DNA of 64,000 nt. It comes from Lysobacterales bacterium 15-68-25 (GTDB lineage Bacteria > Pseudomonadota > Gammaproteobacteria > Xanthomonadales > Rhodanobacteraceae). The stretch is from positions 124,001 through 188,000 of the forward strand of contig NCKB01000005.1 in NCBI GenBank assembly GCA_002279065.1. Reading direction: 5' to 3'. Positions 44,392 through 53,670 of this stretch are shown here, one piece after another; within the stretch, counting starts at the first letter, position 1, and each line of letters begins with the position of its first letter. The translations under genes were made by a program, and so were the position numbers. Under the pieces are notes generated by a model that saw nothing but the letters and a program-made list of their open reading frames with translations, did not search any database and was not told the origin of the DNA.

Positions 44392-45006
44392 ATGCCCCTC
44401 GCGCTTGCCCCGGTGACCCGGAACCTGCTGATCGCCAACGTGGCGATCTTCCTGTTGCAGATGGTGATGCCCGGCATCGCCGTCCAACTGGCGCTGTGGC
44501 CGCTGGGCAGCGGGTACTTCGAGCCGTGGCAGATCGTCACCGGCGGGTTCCTGCACGGCGGCTTCGCGCACATCGCGTTCAACATGCTGGCGCTGTACAT
44601 GTTCGGCAGCCAGATCGAGCGGTTGTTCGGTTCGCGCCAGTTCACCGTGTACTACTTCACCTGCCTGGTGGTGTCCTCGCTGCTGCAACTGGTGGTGCTG
44701 CGCTGGTTCATGCACGACTTCCAGACGCCGACGGTGGGCGCATCCGGGGCGATCTTCGGCCTGCTGCTCGCCTTCGGCATGTTCTATCCGCACGAGAAGG
44801 TCTACTTCATCCTGCTGCCGATCCCGATGCCGGCGTGGCTGTTCGTGATCCTCTACGGCGGGCTGGAACTCTTGTCGGGCGTCTTCGGCTGGATGCCCGG
44901 CGTGGCGCACTTCGCCCACCTCGGCGGCATGCTCGGCGGCTGGGTGCTGATCCAGTACTGGCGCGGCAAGCTGCCGATCAAGCCGCGGCGACGGTTGATG
45001 TGGTGA
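44392..45006 (+). CDS. Rhomboid-family intramembrane serine protease
   Basis: A 204-residue polytopic protein with about six membrane segments. The catalytic dyad is S118 (VGASGAIFG) and H176 (HFAHLGGMLGG), and the conserved loop-1 HGGFAHIAFNM motif is present. Rhomboid proteases cleave transmembrane helices. Start has no strong RBS but it fits the family length. A long bidirectional terminator follows 17 bases after the stop. Confidence 0.93.
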   Translation: MPLALAPVTRNLLIANVAIFLLQMVMPGIAVQLALWPLGSGYFEPWQIVTGGFLHGGFAHIAFNMLALYMFGSQIERLFGSRQFTVYYFTCLVVSSLLQLVVLRWFMHDFQTPTVGASGAIFGLLLAFGMFYPHEKVYFILLPIPMPAWLFVILYGGLELLSGVFGWMPGVAHFAHLGGMLGGWVLIQYWRGKLPIKPRRRLMW

Positions 45007-45023
45007 GGTTTCGCCGGGACATG

Positions 45024-45051
45024 AAAAAGGCGGCCGGGTGGCCGCCTTTTT
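45024..45051. terminator. Bidirectional Rho-independent terminator
   Basis: AAAAAGGCGGCC (45024-45035) pairs perfectly with GGCCGCCTTTTT (45040-45051) around a GGGT loop, with A and T tracts on the two sides. It sits between the rhomboid gene (+) and the rapA gene (-), which converge, and can serve both. Confidence 0.93.
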
Positions 45052-45072
45052 CGTGGTGCACGGACGGATCGC

Positions 45073-47913
45073 TCAGCGCAGCGCGAGGAAGTCCGCGCTG
45101 ACCACGAAGCGCACCGCATCCAGCCGCAGGCGCGCCTTGGGCAGGGCATCGAGCAGGGCCTGGCGCTCGGCCTGCACCAGGGCGAGCTCGGCCGCGCTGA
45201 CCGACGGGTTCACCGCCCGCAGCGCCTGCAGCCGGGCCAGTTCGGCGTCCAGCGTCTCGCCGGCCAGCGCCGTGGCCTCGGTCACCCGTTCCTGCGCCTG
45301 CGCGGTGGCGACGGCTTCGGCCTTCTCCAGCATCGGCGGCACCAGCTTGTTGAGGAACTTGCGGTAGCGCGCCACCTCGATGGTCCGGTCGGCGGCCTTG
45401 CGCAACGCGATCTCGCTGGGCTGGAAGTCGGGCCGCTCGGCCAGCCGCGTGTCGATGGTCACCAGCAGCGGTAGCACCGGCAGGAAGCGCTCGGCGTCCA
45501 GCGCGCGGTCGGCCACGCACTCGAGCACGAACACCGCCTGCAGCAGCGCGCTGCGCGGCCCCAGCGCGTCGTCCACCATGAAGGCGGCATTGCCCTGTTC
45601 GCCCGACACCACCAGGTCCATCGCGCCGAGCACCAGCGGATGGTCCAGCCGCATCAGCGGCAGCTCCTCGCGGGCCAGCGCGGTATCGCGGTCGAAGGTC
45701 ACCGAGACCGGGCCGTCGGCGAAGCCGGGCAGGGCATCGGTGGACAGGTACTGCGGGTCGAGCAGCAGCACCTTCGGCCCCAGCTCCTCGGCGTGGATGC
45801 CGAACTGCTCGAGCAGGCGCTGGATGAAGGCGTCGCGGGCCGGGTCGACGTCTTCGCGACGGAATGCCTGGGCCAGTTCATCGGCGTGCAGGTCGCGGCT
45901 GGCGGCCAGTTCCAGCAGGTGGTCGCGGCCCTCGCGGATCAGCGCGGCGAGTTCCTCGTGGGTGGCACGGGTCTCGGCGACCAGCACGTCCAGCTCCTGG
46001 TCGCGGCCGTCGGCGCTGCGCGCGTGCTCGTCGGCCAGCCGGGCCAGCGGCTCGCCGTAGCGGCGCAGCAGTTCGCGGCCATCGGACGGGCTGACGCGGA
46101 ACGCGTCCAGGCCCTCGTCGTACCAGCGCGCCAGCACGTGCTGCGCGCTGCCTTCCACGGCGAGCACGTGGATAGTGATGTCGCTGCGCTGGCCGATGCG
46201 GTCGAGGCGGCCGATGCGCTGCTCGAGCAGGTCCGGGTCCAGCGGCAGGTCCCACAGCACCAGATGGTGGGCGAACTGGAAGTTGCGGCCTTCCGAGCCG
46301 ATCTCCGAGCACAGCAGCAGGCGCGCGCCATCCGGCTGGGCGAAGAACGCCGCGTTGCGGTCGCGCTGCACGATGCCCAGGCCTTCGTGGAAACGGGCGA
46401 TGCCAGCGCCGGTGCGGGTGCGCAGGGCTTCTTCCAGCGCCAGCACCTTGGCCTGGCTGCGGCAGATCAGCAGGAACTTGGCCTGCGGGTGCGCCTCGAG
46501 CAGGTCGACCAGCGCCTGCAGCCGCGGGTCGTCGGCGTAGTCCAGGGTCAATGCGGGCGGTGGCTGCTGGATGTCGGCATGGAACTCGGCCAGCAGTGCC
46601 TGGCGGCGGCTGTCGTCGAGCGCGCCGGCATCGAGCAGGTGCCAGGCCGGCACGCGCTGGGGAAAGCCGCCGATGCCGGCACGTCGGTTGCGGAACATCG
46701 CCCGGCCGGTGCCGTGGCGGTCGATCAGCGCGGCGAGGATGGCGCGGGCGTGTTCGGGCGCCACCGTTTCGGCCAGCTTGCCGGTGAGCTCGGCATCGTC
46801 CGCCAGCACGCTGGCCAGCAGGCTGCGGTCGTCCACGGTGAGCGGCTGCTGGTTGGTCAGGCGGTCGGCCACCTGCGACAGCGCCTGGAAGCCCTCGGAC
46901 TCGGCCAGGTAGGCGTCCAGGTCGCTGTAGCGCTGCGGATCGAGCAGGCGCAGGCGGGCGAAGTGGCCGCTGCGGCCGAGCTGCTCGGGCGTGGCGGTGA
47001 GCAGGATCACGCCGGGCGTCTTCGCTGCCAGCTGCTCGACCAGGGTGTAGCGGGGGCTGGCCGCCTCCGGCGTCCACTCCAGATGGTGCGCTTCGTCGAC
47101 CACCAGCAGGTCCCAGCCGGCTTCGAGCAGTTGCTGCGCACGCTTGGGCGAGGACTCCAGGAAGGCGAAGTCGGCGATCACCAGCTGCTCGTCCTCGAAC
47201 GGGTTGCTGCCCGGCTCGGACTGTTCCAGCGCCTCGCAGCGCTCTTCGTCATAGATCGCGAAGCTGAGGTTGAAGCGGCGCAGCAGTTCGACGAACCACT
47301 GGTACACCAGCGTGTCCGGCAGCAGCACCAGGGCGCGCGACGCGCGGCCGGTGGCGAGCTGGCGGGCCAGGATCATGCCGGCCTCGATGGTTTTCCCTAA
47401 GCCCACCTCGTCGGCCAGCAGCACGCGGGGCGGGCGCCGTGCGGAGGCGATGCCGGCCACGCGCAACTGGTGCGGCACCAGGCCGATGCGCGCGGCGCCC
47501 AGGCCCCAGGTCGGGGACCGACGGGCCTCGGCGCGGCGGCGCAGGGCATCCAGGCGCAGCTCGAACTGGGACACCGGATCGGTACGTCCGCCGATCAGGC
47601 GGTCGTCGGCCTGGCTGACGGCCTGTTCGTCGTCGAGCTGGCCTTCCTCCATCTCGCGACCCTCGCCGCGATAGACCAGCAGGCCCTCGCGCACGTCCAC
47701 GCGCTCGACCAGGAAGGAGATGCCCTTGCCGGCGATGCGCTGGCCGGGGCGGAACTCGGCGCGGACCAGCGGCGCGGATTCCATCGCGTAAGGCCGCAAC
47801 ACGCCTGCCTTGGCGAACAGCACCTGCACGCTGCGTCCCTGGACGCGCAGCACGGTGCCGAGGCCGAGCTCCGGCTCGGCGGTGGAGATCCAGCGTTGAC
47901 CGGGTACGAACAT
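45073..47913 (-). CDS. rapA: RapA, RNA polymerase-associated SNF2 ATPase
   Basis: RapA (HepA) recycles stalled RNA polymerase. About 946 residues from MFVPGQRWIS, which matches the usual RapA start; an upstream in-frame ATG at 47928 would add five residues. The N-terminal Tudor-like domains (FVPGQRWISTAEPELGLGTV), Walker A (ADEVGLGKTIEA), DEAH box (VVDEAHHLEW), and the helicase C-terminal motifs (LLICRSQAK, LCSEIGSEGRNFQ, QRIGRLDRIGQ) are all there. E. coli RapA is 968 residues. Confidence 0.96.
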   Translation of the reverse strand: MFVPGQRWISTAEPELGLGTVLRVQGRSVQVLFAKAGVLRPYAMESAPLVRAEFRPGQRIAGKGISFLVERVDVREGLLVYRGEGREMEEGQLDDEQAVSQADDRLIGGRTDPVSQFELRLDALRRRAEARRSPTWGLGAARIGLVPHQLRVAGIASARRPPRVLLADEVGLGKTIEAGMILARQLATGRASRALVLLPDTLVYQWFVELLRRFNLSFAIYDEERCEALEQSEPGSNPFEDEQLVIADFAFLESSPKRAQQLLEAGWDLLVVDEAHHLEWTPEAASPRYTLVEQLAAKTPGVILLTATPEQLGRSGHFARLRLLDPQRYSDLDAYLAESEGFQALSQVADRLTNQQPLTVDDRSLLASVLADDAELTGKLAETVAPEHARAILAALIDRHGTGRAMFRNRRAGIGGFPQRVPAWHLLDAGALDDSRRQALLAEFHADIQQPPPALTLDYADDPRLQALVDLLEAHPQAKFLLICRSQAKVLALEEALRTRTGAGIARFHEGLGIVQRDRNAAFFAQPDGARLLLCSEIGSEGRNFQFAHHLVLWDLPLDPDLLEQRIGRLDRIGQRSDITIHVLAVEGSAQHVLARWYDEGLDAFRVSPSDGRELLRRYGEPLARLADEHARSADGRDQELDVLVAETRATHEELAALIREGRDHLLELAASRDLHADELAQAFRREDVDPARDAFIQRLLEQFGIHAEELGPKVLLLDPQYLSTDALPGFADGPVSVTFDRDTALAREELPLMRLDHPLVLGAMDLVVSGEQGNAAFMVDDALGPRSALLQAVFVLECVADRALDAERFLPVLPLLVTIDTRLAERPDFQPSEIALRKAADRTIEVARYRKFLNKLVPPMLEKAEAVATAQAQERVTEATALAGETLDAELARLQALRAVNPSVSAAELALVQAERQALLDALPKARLRLDAVRFVVSADFLALR

Positions 47914-48183
47914 TGAGAAACCGCGCATCGATAAAGGGCGTCGATTATCCGCCCCTTGTCGCGTGCAGGGAACAGCGGAACGCGTCCTGGGACGGTTCGA
48001 TCAACCCCGGCGCAGGCGGCATGATGTCCAGAAGGCCTGCAGCGGGGCGCCTGTGGTGCCGCCCGAGCCGTCCTTCCAGGCGAGGCGCGCCGGGCGATGT
48101 GAAGACCTTCCGCACATCACCTCCTCCGGGAATTCAAACCGCAGAGGCCGGTGACCCCTGCGCCGGGATTGATCGGGCCTTCC

Positions 48184-48861
48184 TCAGGTCTGCGACCACT
48201 CGCGCAGCAGGTTGTGGTAGATGCCGGTGAGCTGCAGCACCGCGGCCTCGTCGCCGCCGGCCGCGCGCAGGCGCGAAATGGCCTGGTCCAGCTCCAGCAG
48301 TGTGCGCCGGTGGCCGACGTCGCGGACGAGGCTCTGCACCCAGAAGAACGCCGCCAGCCTCGCGCCGCGGGTGACCGGCGTGACCCGGTGCAGGCTGCTG
48401 GACGGGTAGAGGATGGCGTCGCCGGCCGGCAGTTTCACCGCGTGCTCGCCGTAGGTGTCGGAAACCACCAGCTCGCCGCCGTCGTACTCCTCCGGCGCGT
48501 TGAGGAACACCGTGCAGGACACGTCGCTGCGCAACTGGCTGCCGTCGGCCAGCGCCATCACCGCGCCATCGACGTGGAAGCCGTACTCGCCGCCGCCCCG
48601 GTAGCGGTTGAAGCGTGGCGGCAGCTGGCGCGCGGGCAGGGCGGCGGCGTGGAACAGCGGGTGCTGCGCCAGTGCCACCTGCACCAGTGCGCCCAGTTCG
48701 CGCCGCAGTGGCGAGGAGTCCGGCAGCTGTTCGTTGCGCTTGACCCTCGCGCCCTGGGCGCCGACGGTCTCGCGACCGTCGGTCCACTCGGCCGCGTCGA
48801 GTCCTGCGCGGATGTGCGCGATCTGCGCAGCGGCGAGTACGCCAGGGATGTGCAGCAGCAT
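48184..48861 (-). CDS. piuC: PKHD-type Fe(II)/2-oxoglutarate dioxygenase, PiuC/YbiX family
   Basis: Non-heme iron hydroxylase, 225 residues. The iron ligands are H96 and D98 (GFHVDG) and H158 (SLHRVTPV); the 2-oxoglutarate-binding Arg is probably R165 or R168 ([10 protein letters not shown]). The start is [13 protein letters not shown]. It belongs to the Fur-regulated PiuC family usually paired with a TonB siderophore receptor, as here, where the receptor's stop is only 22 bases away in the same direction. The biological substrate is not established. Confidence 0.93.
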   Translation of the reverse strand: MLLHIPGVLAAAQIAHIRAGLDAAEWTDGRETVGAQGARVKRNEQLPDSSPLRRELGALVQVALAQHPLFHAAALPARQLPPRFNRYRGGGEYGFHVDGAVMALADGSQLRSDVSCTVFLNAPEEYDGGELVVSDTYGEHAVKLPAGDAILYPSSSLHRVTPVTRGARLAAFFWVQSLVRDVGHRRTLLELDQAISRLRAAGGDEAAVLQLTGIYHNLLREWSQT

Positions 48862-48883
48862 GGTCTAAGTCTCCCGGTGGGCA

Positions 48884-51181
48884 TCAGAAGCGGAAGTTGG
48901 CGGTGACCATCGCCGAGCGTGGGGTGCCCGGCGTGTAGCGGTAGCCGCTCTTGTTGATCGCCGCCACGTACTTCCTGTCGAACAGGTTGTAGACGTTCAA
49001 CTGCAGGTCGACGTGCTTGTTGACCGGATAACTCGTCATCGCGTCGAACACCCAGTAGGCGTCGGTGTGGGCAGGCGTGCCGATCGCGCCGTCGGTGCCC
49101 CGTTTGAGCCGGCCGGAGTAGCGCGCGCCACCGCCGATGGTCAGGCCGAAGGGGAGGTGGTAGGTGGTCCAGGCGGTGAAGGCGCGCTTCGGGGTATAGG
49201 CCAGGGCATCGGAGCCGTCGGCTGCGACCGCGCTGCCGTTCACCACCCGGGCGTCCATCGTCGTCAGGCCGGCACTGACCGCCCAGTGTTTCGTGATCTC
49301 GCCGACCGCGGTCAGCTCCACGCCCTGCACCCGCTTCCGGCCGATCTGGTAGTACACCGAGGTGTCGACCGGGTCCTGCACCAGCTCGTTGCTCACCGTG
49401 GTGCGGTACAGCGCACCGGTGACCAGCAGGCGGCTGTCGAGGAGGTCCCACTTGGTACCCAGTTCGATCGTGCGGGCTTTCTGCGGATCGAGATTCGGGT
49501 TGTCCAGGCTGTTGGACGAACTGCTCAGGGTGAGCGTGCTTCCGCCCGGCGGCTCCTGCGACTGTGCGAGGTTGAGGTAGAGGCTGCCGTTGGCGGCCGG
49601 CTTGTAGAGCACGCCGAGCTTGTAGCTGGGCAGGTTGCCGGTGGTGCGCGTGTCCAGTCCGCGCACGATGCTGCCGGTGGGCAGGCCGCCACAGTCGGGG
49701 CCGCGGCGACCGCCGCAGGCGACCATGCTGGAAAAGTCGGTGGTGTAGTGGTCCAGTCGCAGGCCGGCATTCACCTGCCAGTGCGTGCCGAACTTGAGCG
49801 TGTCGAACAGGTAGGCCGCGGCGGTGTCGGTCTTGCCCGTGCTGTAGGCGCCGGTCGGACCGAACACCAGTCCGGCGGCCGACGGGTCGGGGCGGTACAG
49901 GCTGGCCGCCGGCCAGGCGCTGCCGCCGAGCGCCGCGATGCCGAGGGTGGTGGCCTTCTCCTGGCTCAGCTCCAGGCCCGCGCTCAGGTCCTGCACCACC
50001 AGGTCGCCGTCGACGTGCGCGGTGAGGTTGGTCTGGTTGGAGACGATGCGGTTGGCCGCATGCTTGAAGTTCGGGTTGCTGCGGGCGACCGTCCAGGTCG
50101 ATGGATCGGTCGGGTCCGGCGTGAGCAGGTTGGCCGCCGAGGCGACGAACGAGGTCAGCAGGTAATCCTGCCGAGTGCGTCCCCAGCGCGTGGTGTTGTG
50201 CACGGCCAGGTCGGGCGAGATGTCGTGCTGCACGATCGCGGTGAACATGTCCGCGGTGACGTCGTCGTGGTCCTGCGAGGTGCCATAGAAACGGCTCGGG
50301 TCCACCTTCGGCGCGTCGCCGATGAAGGGCCGCGTCGGGTCCGGGCTGGTGTAGCCGGGCAGGCCGATGGTCGGGACGCCGCCATCGGGCACATTGGTCT
50401 GCTTCACGTGCAGCGCATCGAGATAGACGCGGGTAGCCGTGCCCAGTCCCAGGGCCAGCGACGGCGCGATGCCCCAGCGGTCGTTCTTCACGCGGTCGCG
50501 GCCGGACACGCCGCTGTCCTGGCCCATGGCGTTGAGGCGGAACGCCGAGTGTTCGCCGGTCTGCTGGTTCCAGTCCACGGTGCTGCGCTTGTGATCGCCG
50601 CTGCCGTAGGACACCGAGGCGTTCACGCCCTGGCCCAGCTCCGGCTGCTTGCTCACCAGGTTGACCGCGCCGGTGGGTGCGGTGCGGCCGTACTCGGTGC
50701 CGTCCGGTCCCTTGGTGACCTCGATCTGTTCGATGTTGAACACGTCGCGCGAGATCGAGCCGAGGTCGCGCACGCCGTCCACGAAGATGCTGCCGGAGGT
50801 GTCGAAGCCGCGCATGTAGATCGCATCGCCGGTGCTGGTGGTGCCGTTCTCGCCGACGTAGAAGGTGCCCACGCCGGGGCTATTGCGCAGCGCCTCGGTC
50901 AGCGTGGTGGCGCCCTGTTCCTGCAGCAGCTCCTTGCTGATCACGGTGACGGTCTGCGGCGTGTCCAGCAGCGGCTGGGTGAACTTGGGCGAGGACAGCG
51001 TATCGACGCGGTAGTCGGGTCCGCGGTTGGCTTCGACCTTGAGGCCGGGCAGGGTGCGGGCCTGGGCAACCTGGGCGGCGGTGGTCACCTCGGCGGCGCC
51101 GGCCGTCTGGGCGACGGCCATGCCGGCGAGCAGGGCAGCGGTGGAGGGGAGGGCGTGCTTGCGCGCGGTGATGAAAGCCAT
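48884..51181 (-). CDS. TonB-dependent siderophore receptor (PiuA/Fiu-like)
   Basis: Outer-membrane TonB-dependent receptor, 765 residues, with a signal peptide (MAFITARKHALPSTAALLAGMAVAQTAGA start). The plug domain shows TPQTVTVISKELLQEQGATTLTEALRNSPGV and EQIEVTKGPDGTEYGRTAPTGAVNLVSKQP, the usual siderophore-receptor motifs; the C-terminus is a barrel ending in TANFRF. The plug sequence resembles catecholate receptors of the PiuA/Fiu/CirA group. The start at 51181 follows AAGGA. A Fur box lies upstream, and piuC is downstream. Confidence 0.93.
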   Translation of the reverse strand: MAFITARKHALPSTAALLAGMAVAQTAGAAEVTTAAQVAQARTLPGLKVEANRGPDYRVDTLSSPKFTQPLLDTPQTVTVISKELLQEQGATTLTEALRNSPGVGTFYVGENGTTSTGDAIYMRGFDTSGSIFVDGVRDLGSISRDVFNIEQIEVTKGPDGTEYGRTAPTGAVNLVSKQPELGQGVNASVSYGSGDHKRSTVDWNQQTGEHSAFRLNAMGQDSGVSGRDRVKNDRWGIAPSLALGLGTATRVYLDALHVKQTNVPDGGVPTIGLPGYTSPDPTRPFIGDAPKVDPSRFYGTSQDHDDVTADMFTAIVQHDISPDLAVHNTTRWGRTRQDYLLTSFVASAANLLTPDPTDPSTWTVARSNPNFKHAANRIVSNQTNLTAHVDGDLVVQDLSAGLELSQEKATTLGIAALGGSAWPAASLYRPDPSAAGLVFGPTGAYSTGKTDTAAAYLFDTLKFGTHWQVNAGLRLDHYTTDFSSMVACGGRRGPDCGGLPTGSIVRGLDTRTTGNLPSYKLGVLYKPAANGSLYLNLAQSQEPPGGSTLTLSSSSNSLDNPNLDPQKARTIELGTKWDLLDSRLLVTGALYRTTVSNELVQDPVDTSVYYQIGRKRVQGVELTAVGEITKHWAVSAGLTTMDARVVNGSAVAADGSDALAYTPKRAFTAWTTYHLPFGLTIGGGARYSGRLKRGTDGAIGTPAHTDAYWVFDAMTSYPVNKHVDLQLNVYNLFDRKYVAAINKSGYRYTPGTPRSAMVTANFRF

Positions 51182-51336
51182 GCCGGGGTCCTTGTTGCGT
51201 CGGTTTCGCCGGTCCGGTGGCAAATGCAGGCAAGGCGCCACCGTCCTGCGCCGCCTGGAGCGGTGCCGGAGACCGGGATCGGGTGGTGCGCTGGCTACCG
51301 TGTGAAGCGGGCTGGGCGCGGATGCGACCATGGTAT

Positions 51337-51355
51337 CGAAATGAGAATGATTTGC
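51337..51355. promoter_or_regulatory. Putative Fur box upstream of the TonB receptor gene
   Basis: The bases cgaaatgagaatgatttgc match the 19-base Fur consensus in 12 positions, with the core ATGA-AAT-ATT pattern. It is about 155 bases upstream of the receptor start, between that gene and the M13 gene, where a promoter is required because a terminator separates the two. Iron regulation is expected from the receptor-piuC gene pair. Confidence 0.65.
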
Positions 51356-51376
51356 AACAACGATCGTGCGGCAGGC

Positions 51377-51410
51377 AAGAAAAAGGCCCCGTGCCGGGGC
51401 ACGGGGCCTT
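51377..51410 (-). terminator. Rho-independent terminator after the downstream M13 peptidase gene (minus strand)
   Basis: AAGGCCCCGTGC (51383-51394) pairs perfectly with GCACGGGGCCTT (51399-51410). Read on the minus strand the stem is followed by TTTTTCTT, complementary to the A-run at 51377-51384. It ends the M13 gene at 51448, before the Fur-regulated promoter. Confidence 0.9.
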
Positions 51411-51447
51411 GCGGTTCAACCGGGCCGCGGGGCGGCCCGGCGGCGAC

Positions 51448-53571
51448 TTACCAGATCTTCACCTGCTGGTCGCCGGTGCGGACCATCGGATCGGTCGGCT
51501 TGCACTGGAACGCCGCCGCGAAGGCCGGCATGTTCGACGGGGCGCCGATCGCGCGCAGCGAAGCCGGGGCGTGCGGATCGGTGTTCAGGCGCAGCAGCGC
51601 CTCCTTCTCGCGGATGTTGCCGCGCCACACGCGGGCCCAGTTGAGGAAGAAGCGCTGGTCTTCGGTGTAGCCGTCGATCTTCTTGCCGGCTTCCTCCGGA
51701 TGCTGCTTCAGCGCCACCTGCAGGGCGTCGTAGGCGACGTTCAGGCCGCCCAGGTCGGCGATGTTCTCGCCCAGGGTGAGCTTGCCGTTGACGTGCGCGT
51801 CCGGCTTGTCCTTGATCGGCGTGTAGGCGTTGAACTGCGCCACCAGCTTGTCGGTGCGGGCGTCGAACTTGGCGCGGTCCTCCTTGGTCCACCAGTTCAC
51901 GTTGTTGCCGGCGCCGTCGAACTGGCTGCCCTCGTCGTCGAAGCCGTGGCTGGCCTCATGGCCGATCACCGCACCGATGCCGCCGTAGTTGATCGCGTCG
52001 TCCGCCTTGGCATCGAAGAACGGCGGCTGCAGGATCGCGGCCGGGAAGTTGATCGTGTTGTCGGTCGGGTTGTAGTACGCGTTGACCGTCTGCGGGGTCA
52101 TGCCCCACTCCTTGCGGTCGGTCGGCTTGCCGATCTTGTCGATGTCGTAGCGGTAGTTGAACTTGCCGGCGGCCATCACGTTGGCATAGAAGTTGTCAGA
52201 CGTGATCGACAGACCGTCCCAGCTGCGCCACTTGTCCGGGTAGCCGATCTTCGGCAGGAAGGTGTTCCACTTGGCGATCGCCTTTTCCTTGGTCTCGGCG
52301 CTCATCCAGTCGAGGTTCTCGATGCGCGCCTTCAGCGCGTTGCGCACGTTGTCGACCAGCTCCTGCGCGCGGGCCTTGGCTTCCGGGGTGAATTCCTTCT
52401 TGACGTACAGCTCGCCCAGGGCCATGCCCATCGCGCCGTTCACGGTGCCCAGCACGCGCTTCCACAGCGGCTTCTGTTCCGGCTGGCCGGAGAGCGTCTT
52501 GCCGTAGAAGGCGAACTTGTTGTCCTGGAACGCCGTGCTCAGGTACGGCGAGGCATCGTCGATCACGTGGAAGCGCAGGTAGGCCTGCCACTGCGACGCC
52601 GGAGCCTTGGCGAGCAGCTTGTCGAACTCGGCGAAGAACTTCGGCTGGGACAGCGAGAAGCCCTTGTCGATGGTCACGCCCTGGTCCTTGAAGAACTGCT
52701 CCCACTGGAAGTGCGGGGTGACCTTGTCCGCTTCCTTCACGCTGACGAAGTGGTACTGGTTCGACGGATCGCGCAGTTCCACCGGCGCCAGCGAGGCCTT
52801 GGCCAGCTCGGTCTCGAACGCCATCACCTGGTCGGCCTGCTTCTTCGCGTCGGCCTCGGACACGCCGGTCAGCTCCAGCGTCTTGGCGATGTAGTCGAGG
52901 TAGGCCTTGCGCTCGTCGGCGTGCTTCGGATCGAGGTAGTAGTCCTTCGTCGGCAGGCCCAGTCCGCTCTGGAAGGTGTAGCCGATCTGGGTTTCGGCGT
53001 GCTTGAAGTCGGCGCCGGAGCCGAACGCGAACACCTGCTGATCGCCGTCAGCGAAGCTCTTCATCAGGTACTCGGCCACGTCCTTGCCGTTCTTCAGGCC
53101 GGCGATTGCATCGAGCTTGGGCCTGATCGGGTCGAAGCCGGCCTTGTCGCGGGCCGCCTCGTCCATGCCGGACTGGTACAGGTAGCCGATCTTCTGCTCG
53201 ATCGATCCGGCCGGGGCGGTGGCGGCGCTCTTGGCCGCGTTCTCGACGATCTCGTGCTGGGTGTTGAGGCTGTCCTCGGCCAGCTTGTCGAAGGCGCCCC
53301 AGCGGGTGCGGTCGGCGGGAATCGGATTGGCGGCCACCCACTTGGCGTTGACGAAGGTGTTGAAGTCCTGGCAGGCCTCGCTGGCCGGGCCGAGCTCGCT
53401 CACGTCGAAGACGCTCTTGGTGGCCGGTGCCGCGGCAGCGGTGGCTGCGGTGGTGGCCTTGGCCGGAGCGGCCGGGGCTGGCGTGGCGGCCTGCTCATGC
53501 TTGCCGCAGGCGGTAAGGGACAGGGTCAGCGCTAGCGCAAGCGCGGTCGGCTTCAGGAAGGCATTGGACAT
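51448..53571 (-). CDS. M13-family metallopeptidase (neprilysin/PepO type), lipoprotein, copy 2
   Basis: Periplasmic zinc metallopeptidase, 707 residues, with a lipobox signal (TLSLTACGKHEQ). The zinc site is H538-EASH in GAVIGHEASHGFDDEGSQFDG, followed by the M13 zinc-ligand motif ENIADLGGL and the C-terminal CKPTDPMVR. It is closely similar to the tandem upstream gene 53671-55797 over the whole length. M13 enzymes cleave peptides on the amino side of hydrophobic residues. Its own ribosome site is AGAGAG. A terminator follows. Confidence 0.94.
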   Translation of the reverse strand: MSNAFLKPTALALALTLSLTACGKHEQAATPAPAAPAKATTAATAAAAPATKSVFDVSELGPASEACQDFNTFVNAKWVAANPIPADRTRWGAFDKLAEDSLNTQHEIVENAAKSAATAPAGSIEQKIGYLYQSGMDEAARDKAGFDPIRPKLDAIAGLKNGKDVAEYLMKSFADGDQQVFAFGSGADFKHAETQIGYTFQSGLGLPTKDYYLDPKHADERKAYLDYIAKTLELTGVSEADAKKQADQVMAFETELAKASLAPVELRDPSNQYHFVSVKEADKVTPHFQWEQFFKDQGVTIDKGFSLSQPKFFAEFDKLLAKAPASQWQAYLRFHVIDDASPYLSTAFQDNKFAFYGKTLSGQPEQKPLWKRVLGTVNGAMGMALGELYVKKEFTPEAKARAQELVDNVRNALKARIENLDWMSAETKEKAIAKWNTFLPKIGYPDKWRSWDGLSITSDNFYANVMAAGKFNYRYDIDKIGKPTDRKEWGMTPQTVNAYYNPTDNTINFPAAILQPPFFDAKADDAINYGGIGAVIGHEASHGFDDEGSQFDGAGNNVNWWTKEDRAKFDARTDKLVAQFNAYTPIKDKPDAHVNGKLTLGENIADLGGLNVAYDALQVALKQHPEEAGKKIDGYTEDQRFFLNWARVWRGNIREKEALLRLNTDPHAPASLRAIGAPSNMPAFAAAFQCKPTDPMVRTGDQQVKIW

Positions 53572-53622
53572 GGATATCTCTCTGGCGGAAACGGGACCCG
53601 GTCAGAAGACCGGAAAACACAA

Positions 53623-53662
53623 CCGCCCCGCCGTACCGCCGGATGGCGGCACGACGGGGCGG
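53623..53662 (-). other. Long hairpin between the tandem M13 genes
   Basis: CCGCCCCG (53623-53630) pairs with CGGGGCGG (53655-53662), and the intervening bases can add an inner stem (CCGCC/GGCGG). It lies just downstream of the upstream M13 gene's stop (53671). No T-run follows on the minus strand, so it is a probable weak terminator or an mRNA-stabilising structure. Confidence 0.55.
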
Positions 53663-53670
53663 CAAGGGGG

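Noticed and set aside
49013-51670. Plus-strand open frame of 885 codons over the TonB receptor
   Set aside because: Shadow of the receptor; no family features.
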